Translations under genes and position numbers: made by a program | Source of the DNA: Stenotrophomonas sp. ASS1 | GTDB taxonomy: Bacteria; Pseudomonadota; Gammaproteobacteria; Xanthomonadales; Xanthomonadaceae | Direction: 5' to 3' | DNA length: 64,000 bases | Assembly: GCF_004346925.1 (NCBI RefSeq) | Contig: NZ_CP031167.1 | Coordinates: 2,748,001 to 2,812,000, forward strand | Shown here: in pieces, positions 1-8,328 of the stretch | Layout: every line of letters starts with the position of its first letter | How positions within the stretch are numbered: position 1 is the stretch's first letter | Notes under the pieces: generated by a model | Told to the model about the DNA's origin: nothing | Seen by the model: only the letters and a program-made list of their open reading frames with translations | Databases searched by the model: none

Positions 1-40
1 TAGCGAACGTACCTCCACCGTCTCCAGCCAAGCGATCAAA

Positions 41-481
41 CTAGGCAACTCCTGAATTGGCGTTCCCTCTGAGGCCAGAAGACGGATGCTGAGGCTCATG
101 TCCACCTTGCAATCTTGGCATTACCGCTTGTCCTCCACCCAACTGAGATCCCGCAGCTGAGGACGGTGCCTCTGGCTTGTAACTCTGACCACCGCCCGTC
201 GAACCCGGCGGCTGACCATTCGGGCCCGGCGATGCAGGTACTGCACTACCGCCTATCTGCGAATATGCCATGAAGCTGCCCAATGTTCCCTGGAAGAACA
301 TCGCCGCCATTGGGGGCGCAGTCAGAATCAGCGTGGTCAGGATCAGGCCCATGCCGCCTTGCTGCAGTGCCATGCTCGACACACCTTCACTGAAATTCTG
401 ACCCATCAGCGTGCCCGTCAACGTGCTTCCCCAGAAGGCGAACGCAACCTTGGACACCATCTTCATCGCGATGCCGGTCAC
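41..481 (-). pseudogene. Duplicated 3' end of virB6 with an alternative C-terminal tail
   Basis: This open frame encodes only the last ~146 residues of VirB6. From about 198 to 480 the DNA is nearly identical to 2127-2409 of the intact virB6, with two or three mismatches over ~283 bp; identity stops abruptly at 480/481. After the shared Pro/Gly-rich linker (PGPNGQPPG) the encoded tail diverges for ~30 residues and then reconverges on SSGLRGNAN at the very end. There is no plausible start signal and the upstream part of virB6 is absent, so it is probably silent. It lies behind a second DUF4189 gene, mirroring the virB6-DUF4189 arrangement at 1394-3133. I read it as a partial duplication or a recombination donor for the virB6 tail; the latter is inference. 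Confidence 0.8.
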
Positions 482-523
482 ATCAATGGACCGGAATATC
501 AGGGCGCGACATAAGCCTGCAAC

Positions 524-1071
524 TTAGAACTCATCAAATATCGGTTTACTGCAGTCCGAATAGATCTCTTCGCAATATCCCGGCTGATCATTCTTGCACA
601 TGGCTTGCGAGTTGAATTTTGCCCTTTCGGGCGTGGGACCAGATCCAATCCCGGCACGACCTGCGCCAGAACGCCCCCTTGGAATGACCCACGAGACACA
701 CTGATTTTGATACGTGAAGCTAACCGAACAATCAGCGGCACCAGCTGATCCGCATTTTGAAATTGCCTCACGAGAAGCCTCCTCCTTGGATCGCTTACCG
801 ACAGAGGTGCCCGCGTCCTGAGTCGTTTTCGATTCAGCAATCGCCCCCATGTCTTGGTCCATCGCCCAGTAGGAGAGTTTGCGGGCAATTCGGAAACCCC
901 GCCACTCGATGTGCTACTCGGTGCGCCACTTGGAATGGGGGCGCAACCTCGGGCGCCCTGACCTCCAATTGGATAATACCCTGGCGGACAATTGCCTTCA
1001 GCGAACGCAACTTCGGTCAATGAGACGAGAAGAAAGAAGAAAAGAATCACCCATTGCTTTGCTCCATTCAT
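524..1071 (-). pseudogene. Second DUF4189-type exported protein, frameshifted in a G run
   Basis: Paralogue of the protein at 1394-1933. It starts with a signal peptide ending near AFAEG, followed by the same block CPPGYYPIGGQGARGCAPIP. The first reading frame runs through GRWTKTWG and then derails; the homologous continuation (AIAESKTTQDAG... to KPIFDEF) is in another frame ending at 524. The intact paralogue has six G residues at this point (C6 on the plus strand at 1714-1719), whereas this copy has five (844-848). A single-base loss therefore explains the break. The start codon overlaps the stop of the small upstream ORF by ATGA, suggesting former translational coupling. It could be a true pseudogene, a phase-variable gene or a sequencing error. 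Confidence 0.8.
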
Positions 1072-1376
1072 GAAACTGTCCTCACCCCCTTCTCATTGGA
1101 CCAGCTAGACGGCACCGCGATTGACATTTCCTTCGTCTCATAGATCGACTCAGAACAAGCGGAACAGGCCGCTTTACATTGCACTCCATCAGAGCACATA
1201 CCGCGCGAAGCCGGCAGCTCCAGTCGCTCGATGAAACACACACGGCGCTGCCGCTTGAGTCGTAACGCGGTACAGCACCACACGTGGCGCCCCTCACGCC
1301 CTATCGCTCGTAGAAGGCGAATCGCCAATAGCGCCCACCAGCGGCTATTTGGCATGGCAATTTCCGAGGCCATCAA
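1068..1376 (-). CDS. Small hypothetical ORF between the two DUF4189 genes
   Basis: A 102-codon frame I do not recognise. The residues are rich in Arg and Cys (six to seven Cys, including a CKAACSAC cluster), and there is no clear signal peptide or domain. Support comes from position: it lies head-to-tail between the two DUF4189 genes, and its TGA overlaps the ATG of the downstream gene by ATGA, an arrangement typical of coupled genes. Against it, an overlapping frame at 1082-1297 is also open and composition is not informative. It may be a degraded remnant of another DUF4189-linked gene. Confidence 0.3.
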   Translation of the reverse strand: MMASEIAMPNSRWWALLAIRLLRAIGREGRHVWCCTALRLKRQRRVCFIERLELPASRGMCSDGVQCKAACSACSESIYETKEMSIAVPSSWSNEKGVRTVS

Positions 1377-1393
1377 TTAACTATTTAAGAGAA

Positions 1394-1933
1394 CTAGAAC
1401 TCCTCAAAAATCGGTTTCGTGCAGTTGGCATAGAACTCCACACATTTTCCTGGCTGATCATTCCTGCACATTAACTGGGCCACAAATAGCGCTCGCTCCG
1501 GCGTGGGCCCACCACCCACTCCCGACTGCCCGCCCCCAGAACGCCCACTTGGAACGACCCAAGAAGCGCACTGATTAAAGTAGGCCAAATCGACCTTGCA
1601 GTCACGCGCTCCTCCCGATGCACACTTGGAAAGAGCCTCTTGCTCTGCCAGCTCTTTGGCTCTCTTTCCCGTCGACACTCCTGCGTCTTGAGTGTTCTTG
1701 GAAGACGCTATCGCCCCCCAGGTTCGCACCCACTTGCCAGTAGGACTGGCAAGCTGAATCTCCGCTGTGGTACCACCTCCACTAGCGGCCCCGGGTATAG
1801 GCGCACACCCCCGTGCCCCTTGCCCCCCAATCGGGTAGTAACCAGGAGGGCAATTACCTTCGGCAAAGGATTGATATGCCACGCCCAAGATCAAAGAACT
1901 GGCGAGAATCGCTTGCGATACAAGAATTTTCAT
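1394..1933 (-). CDS. DUF4189-type exported protein downstream of virB6
   Basis: A 179-residue protein with an N-terminal signal peptide (cleavage near SFAEG), a short Pro/Gly/Cys block (CPPGYYPIGGQGARGCAPIP) and a C-terminal DUF4189-like domain. The domain has alternating conserved Cys residues (SKCASGG, CKVDL, NQCASW, MCRNDQPGKC, NCTKP) and a repeated TWGAIA/ASSK pattern. DUF4189 proteins are common in Xanthomonadaceae; their function is not firmly established as far as I recall. It follows virB6 by 39 bp and is very likely in the same operon, so a periplasmic role linked to the X-T4SS (accessory part or immunity-like protein) is inferred. A broken paralogue lies at 524-1071. Confidence 0.8.
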   Translation of the reverse strand: MKILVSQAILASSLILGVAYQSFAEGNCPPGYYPIGGQGARGCAPIPGAASGGGTTAEIQLASPTGKWVRTWGAIASSKNTQDAGVSTGKRAKELAEQEALSKCASGGARDCKVDLAYFNQCASWVVPSGRSGGGQSGVGGGPTPERALFVAQLMCRNDQPGKCVEFYANCTKPIFEEF

Positions 1934-1972
1934 CGCCCGCCAACTCCACCTTTATCATGCATATCGAACTCG

Positions 1973-3133
1973 CTATGCAACGCTGCCATTCGCATTTCCT
2001 CTAAGCCCAGACGATGGTGGCGGAGAGTCAAAGGCACCCTGCAATCTCGGAGTGACTGCAGAGCCTACACCCATCGGTTGAGATTCGTGAGTCGCCGGTG
2101 CGTTCGGCTTGTATTGTCCGCCTCCCGTCGAACCCGGCGGCTGACCATTCGGGCCCGGCGATGCCGGTACTGCACTACCGCCTATCTGCGAATATGCCAT
2201 GAAGCTGCCCAATGTTCCCTGGAAGAACATCGCCGCCATTGGGGGCGCAGTCAGAATCAGCGTGGTCAGGATCAGGCCCATGCCGCCTTGCTGCAGTGCC
2301 ATGCTCGACATACCTTCACTGAAATTCTGACCCATCAGCGTGCCCGTCAACGTGCTTCCCCAGAAGGCGAACGCAACCTTGGACACCATCTTCATCGCGA
2401 TGCCGGTCATCGCTGCCAGAACCGCCATGGAGAACATCGTGCCTATGCCGTAGAGCAGCCACTTCTGGAACAGCTGCTTGGTCTGGTCAAACAGCAAGCA
2501 CAGGATGAACAATGGCCCCAGGCCGATGAACAACGCCAGCGCGACCTCATATAGCAAAAGCATTGAGCCAGCTGTGACTGCCGGACCACCCGTACCCATG
2601 CCAATGAACCACATGGCACGGGTCTTCGCGTTGTCCAGCGTCACGTCGCTCATCACGTCCAGCGCGTCAACGCTGGATAGCGCCAGCTGCATGTAGCCCA
2701 GGTTCTCATCGATCAGATCCTCCGGTGAGTCCTTCTTCCCGGTCACGACGTAAGTGATCTCGTTCTTCACGTCATTGATGAGAAAGCCATGCATCTCGCG
2801 ACCGAACATACCCATGGTCGTGGCAACCGACACGATCAGCGCGGCCTTGGCCATGTTGGTCACGAGCACCATCATCGAATCGCGGCTGCGACCGGTGGCG
2901 ATCCGGAAACCCTGAATCAGCACCCAGAGCGTCATGAGAGTCAGTGCAATGCCACCGACCCACGCCATCATGCGTCCAAGCAGCTTGACGCCGTACTCCG
3001 CGATTTCCTTATGCAGGTAATCGAGGATCAGCCGGAAGAACACAAAGTCACCAATTGAGGATGACGCGTGCAGATTCTGCAGCATGTGCAGGGGGCCTTG
3101 CCCCAACATGCCATCCATCAGCCCAAGATCCAT
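1973..3133 (-). CDS. virB6: VirB6, polytopic inner-membrane component of the X-T4SS
   Basis: A 386-residue polytopic membrane protein at the expected VirB6 position after the VirB5-type gene. Hydrophobic segments lie near residues 50-75, 90-115, 185-240 and 265-305, with the central TrbL/VirB6 region around GGPAVTAGSMLLLYEVALA. The last ~70 residues form a hydrophilic Pro/Gly/Gln-rich tail that ends in SSGLRGNAN and was probably laid down separately: a second version of this tail is stored at 41-481. VirB6 is a core inner-membrane channel subunit that contacts VirB3, VirB8 and VirB10 in family models. The start at 3133 follows the virB5-position gene by 46 bp. Confidence 0.92.
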   Translation of the reverse strand: MDLGLMDGMLGQGPLHMLQNLHASSSIGDFVFFRLILDYLHKEIAEYGVKLLGRMMAWVGGIALTLMTLWVLIQGFRIATGRSRDSMMVLVTNMAKAALIVSVATTMGMFGREMHGFLINDVKNEITYVVTGKKDSPEDLIDENLGYMQLALSSVDALDVMSDVTLDNAKTRAMWFIGMGTGGPAVTAGSMLLLYEVALALFIGLGPLFILCLLFDQTKQLFQKWLLYGIGTMFSMAVLAAMTGIAMKMVSKVAFAFWGSTLTGTLMGQNFSEGMSSMALQQGGMGLILTTLILTAPPMAAMFFQGTLGSFMAYSQIGGSAVPASPGPNGQPPGSTGGGQYKPNAPATHESQPMGVGSAVTPRLQGAFDSPPPSSGLRGNANGSVA

Positions 3134-3179
3134 AACTTCACCTAGAATGTGATTGCAGCTCGACCGGAGCAGCGTCTAA

Positions 3180-4031
3180 TCAGTTGGAGAGCGCTGCCTT
3201 CAGTGCCGCGGCCTTCACTACGGTACCGAGAGGTGACTGACCGGTACCCTTCAATGCGCGCTGCGCAAGAATCTGCTGCATCTTGGTCAGCGCCTGAATC
3301 TGCTTGTCATACCCTTCAGTCTTCTTTTCCCAGGTCGCAAAATCCGCCTGCATATAGGCGTCAGAAACGACTGCATTCGCGGAGGCCTCTGCCATCGCAC
3401 CCTCGCCGCTCCACAGATCGCGGATATCCTTGATCCTGTCCAGCACCTTGCGCATGTCGGGCATCGTCTTCTGCACAACTTCCACGGTCTCGTTGTACTT
3501 CTGATTCTCCATGACCTGGATTGCAGCGCAGATGTTGCGCTGCTGGGCGATGATGTCCCCACCCGGGCTCAAGTCCAACGCAGTGAGGATACCGCTCAGG
3601 CTCATGATATTGCCGGCGCCGCAGCGCTCGGCGACATTCCACTCAAGCGGAACCGGCTCCAGCTTCACGCCTTGAGGCATCAGTGGCGAGGCGATGATCT
3701 GATTGAACTTCGCCAGCTTCTGCGCCCAGTTCTGAGTTGTTTCCAGAAACCGTTGCGCCTGGGTACTGTACTCGAGCAAGGCTTCCCCCTGAGCGGCAAG
3801 CGTATGGACCTCAGTCAGCGTGCTGTTGAAGGTATTCAAGCCAACCTCAACCACCGGGATGGTGTATCCCTTCACGGGGAAGCTGAGCAATGCGGCGACG
3901 GAAATCGCCATGGCGGTGGAACGGAGCCGGGAGACTGCACTCGGCGTCTTGGCAGTACGGGCAGTGGTTTCCATGTTCTTCTCCATCGAATTCAAGGGGC
4001 TTGCTGCGTTCACGTCTGTTGCGACAGTCAT
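3180..4031 (-). CDS. virB5: VirB5-position T4SS protein (exported, coiled-coil rich)
   Basis: A 283-residue protein with a late hydrophobic signal segment (around residues 38-58, ending near VKGYTIPVV), followed by helical, Gln/Lys-rich sequence typical of VirB5/TrbJ-like pilus-tip proteins (HTLAAQGEALLEYSTQAQRFL, WAQKLAKFNQII). Its ATG overlaps the virB4 stop by ATGA, so the two are translationally coupled, and virB6 follows. VirB5 proteins sit at the tip or base of the T4SS pilus and are very divergent, so the assignment rests on gene order and fold-like features more than on sequence identity. The first ATG gives a long N-terminus; internal ATGs at residues 16 and 20 (MEKNM, METT) are possible starts. 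Confidence 0.75.
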   Translation of the reverse strand: MTVATDVNAASPLNSMEKNMETTARTAKTPSAVSRLRSTAMAISVAALLSFPVKGYTIPVVEVGLNTFNSTLTEVHTLAAQGEALLEYSTQAQRFLETTQNWAQKLAKFNQIIASPLMPQGVKLEPVPLEWNVAERCGAGNIMSLSGILTALDLSPGGDIIAQQRNICAAIQVMENQKYNETVEVVQKTMPDMRKVLDRIKDIRDLWSGEGAMAEASANAVVSDAYMQADFATWEKKTEGYDKQIQALTKMQQILAQRALKGTGQSPLGTVVKAAALKAALSN

Positions 4032-6475
4032 GCTGCAACCTCCTTACTGTTGGATGCGGGCTTTCCGGAGCCCTTGCGGTTCTTGTAGAAATCTTCCAGC
4101 CACTGTTCCGGCGTCAGCTCATCCACCGTCACGCGTGCACGCACGGCGGCGGTCTGCAGGACACGATGCATGATGTCGATGTTGTCGGTCGACGCCGAGA
4201 TCACCGACAGGATGTCGTCCATGCCGCGCAGGTTGAGCTGGCAGACACTGGACGCATGGCCCTGCTTGACCAGGAAGCAACGCGAGCGCTCGTCCAAGGC
4301 GGTAACCACATTGAACTCGGCCTCGGTCAACTTCAGGCCATCCATATAGTCGCTCTTGCTGGCATTCGGGTTCGGCAGCAGGATCAGGGTAGCGGTCTGT
4401 TCGATCAGGGCGGCGGAGATATCACTCTTCAGCGCGTCCTCCGGGCTCTGTGTGGCAAAGATGCCGAGACCATTCTGCTTACGGATGGTCTTCTGCTTGT
4501 TCTTCGCGAACTCCTTCAGGCCACCCTCGCCATCCAGGATCTTCCAGAACTCGTCCATCACATAGATCAGCGGACGGCCGTCGATCAGCGACTCCAGGCG
4601 GTGCAGCAGGTAATTAATGACCGGCACGCGCACTTCAGGGTTGTCGATGATGTCGGTGTAGTCGAAGCCGATGATGTTGGCCTTGCTCAGGTCAACGGTA
4701 TCCACGGGATTGTCGAACACCCAGCCCAGCGAATTGCCCGAGGTCCAACGGCGCATGCGCGCGTAGAGGCCATCGTCGCCCATGTTGGGCAGGCTCTTCT
4801 GGAAGTTGGTCATGCTGCGCAGATGCATCGGCGTATCGAGCATGCTTTCCACGGCGCGGTAGATGTCTTCTTCCTCGCGTGCGCTGTACTCGCGCTTGCC
4901 GGCCAGCACCTTGATCAGGTCGGCCAGGAACTGCACGTTGGCTTCGTTGTTCTCGCACTGGAACGGATTGAAGCCGGTGGGCGCGCCGTTCTCCAGGGCC
5001 AGATAGTTACCTCCGCAGGCCCGCACGAAGATCTCAGCACCGCGGTCCTTGTCGAAGAAGAAGATGGTCGGCGACGGCTCGTACTTCTGCACCTGGCTGA
5101 GCAGGAAGTTGATCAGCGCGGTCTTACCGGTACCGGACTTGCCGATCACCATGGTGTTGGCGATCGCCTTCTCGCCCAGCGAGTTTTCCGACGGATGGGT
5201 CGCGTGGAAATTGAAGTAGTACGGCTGGCCGTTGGTGGTCTGCAACGTGGTGACGCAGTCGCCCCACGGATTGTTGTGCTGCTTGCCGGTGGCGAAGTTG
5301 TGCAGCGGCGACAGTCCCAGGAAGTTCAGCGAACTGACATTGGCCAGGCGAGTGCGGTAGCGCCAGTTACCCGGCAGCTGCGAATAGAAGGACGAGGTAA
5401 CCGCCAGGTCTTCCTTGGTCGACACGAATCCGGCGTTTGACAGCTCGGCACGGGTCGAGGCGACGTTCTGCGAAAGCTTGGCCTGCGTGTCGCCGTAGAC
5501 CGCCATGATGAAGTGGTATTCACCCAGCACGAAGTTGCCCGACGACAGCTGATCCATGGCCTGGTCGAGCTCGACGATCTGGCTGACCGCCTTGTCGCCG
5601 GAGGAGATCATCATGCCCTTGGTGCGGTCGAGCACCTTCAGCGCATCCTGACGCCCCATCGGGCTGAACGAATGGGTGATGACGTACTCGTAGTCCAGAT
5701 ATTTCAGACCGTTGAGGATGCCCGGATAGGTCCCCTCGGCATACTCCTTGATGTTCAGAATGGCGCCGTAGTGATTGGCACCATTCGGGGTATTGATCGC
5801 GAAATCGCCGGTCTTGGCCGAGAACATATGGCGGCTGACCGGCAGGTAATCCTTGATCGGTGCCGAAAGCACCGGCACCGGCTCGTCGATGCGATTGATC
5901 AGGTAGCCGAACAGCTCCAGCGTTTCCGAAAACACAACGCCATTCTTGGCTTCGTACATACCCAGGCGATACGGCGCGTAGTCGCGGATCACGGCCTCGA
6001 CGTTGCCGGCCAGTTCCATCAACTTCTCTACCGCCTGCTCCTGCTCGGCGCGCAGCTTCTCCACGTTCGCCGACTTTTCGACGAAGCGTTTACCCGCCAC
6101 CACCGGGCGGTAGATCATGGTCAGGTACAGCTCGTTCTGCATGATGCGCTGCGAGGACAGCATGCCCATGTACTGGTCGGACACGTCCTGGTTGAAGCGC
6201 TGCTTGTAGCTGCTCTTGCCCTTCAGCGTGCGGCGGCGACGGATGTCGTGCACCCAGAAAGCCACGTTGACAAAGTCCGGTGCGCGCAGGGTCTGCAGCA
6301 GGCGGTTGAACGTGTTGTGGCGATGCTCGAGCTCCCACTCCTCTCGGCCGACGAACGGCAGCCCTTCCAGATGCCAGGTCAGCAGGTAGTCGCCGCCCGT
6401 GGTCTTGACCACGTTCGGGGCGACATGCGACGACAACGGGATGAACTCACTGATGGAGGTGTCAGGACTGAACAT
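4028..6475 (-). CDS. virB4: VirB4 ATPase of the X-T4SS
   Basis: An 815-residue AAA+ ATPase of the VirB4/TraC family, which energises pilus biogenesis and substrate transfer at the inner membrane. The Walker A motif GKSGTGKTA is at about residue 445 and the Walker B-like motif PLIYVMDEFWK near residue 640. The downstream arginine-finger region contains ATQSPEDAL, as in VirB4 proteins. Length is normal for the family. It starts 81 bp after virB3 and overlaps the following gene by ATGA. No disruptions are visible. Confidence 0.97.
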   Translation of the reverse strand: MFSPDTSISEFIPLSSHVAPNVVKTTGGDYLLTWHLEGLPFVGREEWELEHRHNTFNRLLQTLRAPDFVNVAFWVHDIRRRRTLKGKSSYKQRFNQDVSDQYMGMLSSQRIMQNELYLTMIYRPVVAGKRFVEKSANVEKLRAEQEQAVEKLMELAGNVEAVIRDYAPYRLGMYEAKNGVVFSETLELFGYLINRIDEPVPVLSAPIKDYLPVSRHMFSAKTGDFAINTPNGANHYGAILNIKEYAEGTYPGILNGLKYLDYEYVITHSFSPMGRQDALKVLDRTKGMMISSGDKAVSQIVELDQAMDQLSSGNFVLGEYHFIMAVYGDTQAKLSQNVASTRAELSNAGFVSTKEDLAVTSSFYSQLPGNWRYRTRLANVSSLNFLGLSPLHNFATGKQHNNPWGDCVTTLQTTNGQPYYFNFHATHPSENSLGEKAIANTMVIGKSGTGKTALINFLLSQVQKYEPSPTIFFFDKDRGAEIFVRACGGNYLALENGAPTGFNPFQCENNEANVQFLADLIKVLAGKREYSAREEEDIYRAVESMLDTPMHLRSMTNFQKSLPNMGDDGLYARMRRWTSGNSLGWVFDNPVDTVDLSKANIIGFDYTDIIDNPEVRVPVINYLLHRLESLIDGRPLIYVMDEFWKILDGEGGLKEFAKNKQKTIRKQNGLGIFATQSPEDALKSDISAALIEQTATLILLPNPNASKSDYMDGLKLTEAEFNVVTALDERSRCFLVKQGHASSVCQLNLRGMDDILSVISASTDNIDIMHRVLQTAAVRARVTVDELTPEQWLEDFYKNRKGSGKPASNSKEVAA

Positions 6476-6556
6476 ACGACTGCTTCCAAAGAGGTACTGC
6501 CAAGGAGTTTCAAGAGACCTGGCGAGCGCGGACGCCCGCCAGGCCGGATCCGGACC

Positions 6557-6865
6557 TCAATCCATTCGGGCCGGCTTGTTGCGGTAGTGATTGGGGTTGA
6601 ACACCCACATGCCATCGTGTTCCGGCACGTTGCGCACCTTCAGCTTGAACATCAGTCGCAGGCCCAGCAGGCGGAAGATCATTTCGTCACGCTTGGCCAT
6701 GTGCCGCATGATGAAGATCGCCACCGGGATGGTGAGCAGGAACCAGAAGTTCGTGTACACACTGAGCAGCAACAGCCCGCCTGCCACCATGAAAAATGGC
6801 AGATAAGGCACGCCCAGGAACATCGCTGGGCGCGTGCAACCGCGGAACAGGACGTTCTTATGCAC
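6557..6865 (-). CDS. virB3: VirB3, small inner-membrane T4SS protein
   Basis: A 102-residue protein of typical VirB3 size. It has the N-terminal motif LFRGCTRPAMFLGVPY, which is characteristic of VirB3/TrbD, followed by two adjacent hydrophobic helices (FFMVAGGLLLLSVYTN and FWFLLTIPVAIFIMRHM) and a short basic cytoplasmic tail. Family members bind VirB4 and VirB6. Its start overlaps the 3' end of virB2 by 8 bp, consistent with a tightly packed operon. Confidence 0.93.
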   Translation of the reverse strand: MHKNVLFRGCTRPAMFLGVPYLPFFMVAGGLLLLSVYTNFWFLLTIPVAIFIMRHMAKRDEMIFRLLGLRLMFKLKVRNVPEHDGMWVFNPNHYRNKPARMD

Positions 6866-7268
6866 TGTAGTACTGAATCGCGTTGTTGATCAGGTAGTAG
6901 GTCGTGCTGGTGCCAGCACCGCACTTGCCGTCGCTGCCTTCACCCAGCAGCATGCGCGCGATCTGGCCGGCGGCACCGATCAGCACGCCACCGATCAGGA
7001 TCGGCGCGACGTCGCTGATGCGCTTGTGAGCAAAAGCGATCTGGTAGCCGGCGAAGATCACCGCAATGGTCACCACGGCGATCGAGGCCATGTTCAGCAG
7101 GCCGTTGATGTTGGAGAAGAAACCGCAGACCTTCTTGTCGGTGCCGCCGAAGTCGGTGTTGGTAGCGAACACCTGCGGGGCGAACAGTGCGCCAACGAAG
7201 ATCGTGGCCATCAGCAGGGTCTTCAGCGTGCGCTGGGCCTGGACGAGGTCGAGATTGGATCGCTTCAT
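6858..7268 (-). CDS. virB2: VirB2, major T4SS pilin precursor
   Basis: A 136-residue prepilin. A long signal sequence ends near PQVFAT, and the mature part has two hydrophobic helices (ASIAVVTIAVIFAGYQIAF and VAPILIGGVLIGAAGQIAR) separated by a short polar loop (HKRISD), the usual VirB2 hairpin. An upstream in-frame extension to 7424 exists, but the start at 7268 is preceded by AAGGAA at good spacing and gives a normal pilin length. The C-terminal tail with Cys and YYLINNAIQYYSA is longer than in Agrobacterium VirB2, as seen in X-T4SS pilins. Confidence 0.92.
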   Translation of the reverse strand: MKRSNLDLVQAQRTLKTLLMATIFVGALFAPQVFATNTDFGGTDKKVCGFFSNINGLLNMASIAVVTIAVIFAGYQIAFAHKRISDVAPILIGGVLIGAAGQIARMLLGEGSDGKCGAGTSTTYYLINNAIQYYSA

Positions 7269-7341
7269 GGATTGATTTCCTTGTTGATGGACTAACACAA
7301 CTGAATCGACCAGCCGGGGGACTGGCCGCACCACGACTTCG

Positions 7342-8325
7342 TCAGAACACGAAGGCCGCATCCCCTGCGGGAATCTGCTGCAACGGCGCAGCCTGCACCG
7401 GTGCATTGAATGAATTTTCGCCACCGGCCACAGGCTGGTTGCGCTCGCTCCAGGGCCGCAGCATCACGGGCCCCTCGCTGCCGGCGCTGGCAGCGCCCGG
7501 CAACTGCTGCGGCATGGCCATTGTCTGCGCCGGACCCTGCTGAGGCAGCTGCTGAGGCAGGCCACCGGCCTGTTGCTGCGGATAGGCGGCCCCTTGGGTG
7601 GGCTGCGCCTGCGGCTGCATCATCCGATCCACCGAGCCCAGTACCACTTTGGAAAGCGCCTGGTCGGCGATGTTCAGCAGGCTGCCCCGCGCCATTGCAC
7701 CGGTGGACGGATACACGACATACGCACGTGCCGGATCTTCCGACGGCACGTACACCGGGCCACTCGCCTGCGCAACGATGCGCGCCTGCGCCGGCGAAGC
7801 GAGCTGCGGGTGATGCTCGACCTTCACGCTGCGGCGTTCGCCGCGACTCACCACGTCGATCGGTGCAACACCATTGCTGGCAAGCTGCTGCCCACGGCGC
7901 ATCGAGTCATAGACCTTCTGCACATAACCATGACGGAAGCCGGTCTCGAAATTGCCCGAGTAGTAGCAGCTGAACGACTTGCCCCAGTCACCACCGGAGC
8001 GCTTGTAGCACTCGGCGAGGATGCGCGAACCGGCCTGCAGGTTCGGGCACTGCTGGAAGGCCTTCTCGTAGGAATCCAGACCGTACTTGCCGAGGTTGTA
8101 GCGATTGACCTGGGCCAGGCCAATGGAGAAGTTGTAACCCTTCTCCTCCAGCATGCGAACGGTGGCCAGCGCCTCGTCCAGGGCCTTGGGCTGGCGCACC
8201 AAGGCACCGCCGACCACGCCGATGGCGTAAGGGTTGCGCGACGATTCCACGTTGATGACGTGCTGCATCACGTCCATCGAGACGGCCATTTCCGGGCACG
8301 CCATCATTTCCAGTCCTGGCAGCAT
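7342..8325 (-). CDS. virB1: VirB1, lytic transglycosylase of the T4SS
   Basis: A 327-residue protein. Residues ~10-145 form a soluble lytic transglycosylase domain with the catalytic Glu in HVINVESSRNPYAIG, the motif SIGLAQVNRYN, and the later CYYSGNF block. It locally opens peptidoglycan for assembly of the secretion channel. No classical signal peptide is evident, but VirB1-type enzymes of this system often have weak leaders. The second half (about 230-327) is a low-complexity Pro/Gln/Ala tail (QPTQGAAYPQQQAGGLPQQ) of unknown role. It lies 3 bp downstream of virB11 and 73 bp before virB2. Confidence 0.92.
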   Translation of the reverse strand: MLPGLEMMACPEMAVSMDVMQHVINVESSRNPYAIGVVGGALVRQPKALDEALATVRMLEEKGYNFSIGLAQVNRYNLGKYGLDSYEKAFQQCPNLQAGSRILAECYKRSGGDWGKSFSCYYSGNFETGFRHGYVQKVYDSMRRGQQLASNGVAPIDVVSRGERRSVKVEHHPQLASPAQARIVAQASGPVYVPSEDPARAYVVYPSTGAMARGSLLNIADQALSKVVLGSVDRMMQPQAQPTQGAAYPQQQAGGLPQQLPQQGPAQTMAMPQQLPGAASAGSEGPVMLRPWSERNQPVAGGENSFNAPVQAAPLQQIPAGDAAFVF

Positions 8326-8328
8326 TGG

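Noticed and set aside
3890..5440. Long plus-strand open frame (516 codons) over virB4
   Set aside because: It lies entirely antisense to virB4; the His/Gln/Val/Asp-rich composition is typical of the reverse complement of a GC-rich gene.
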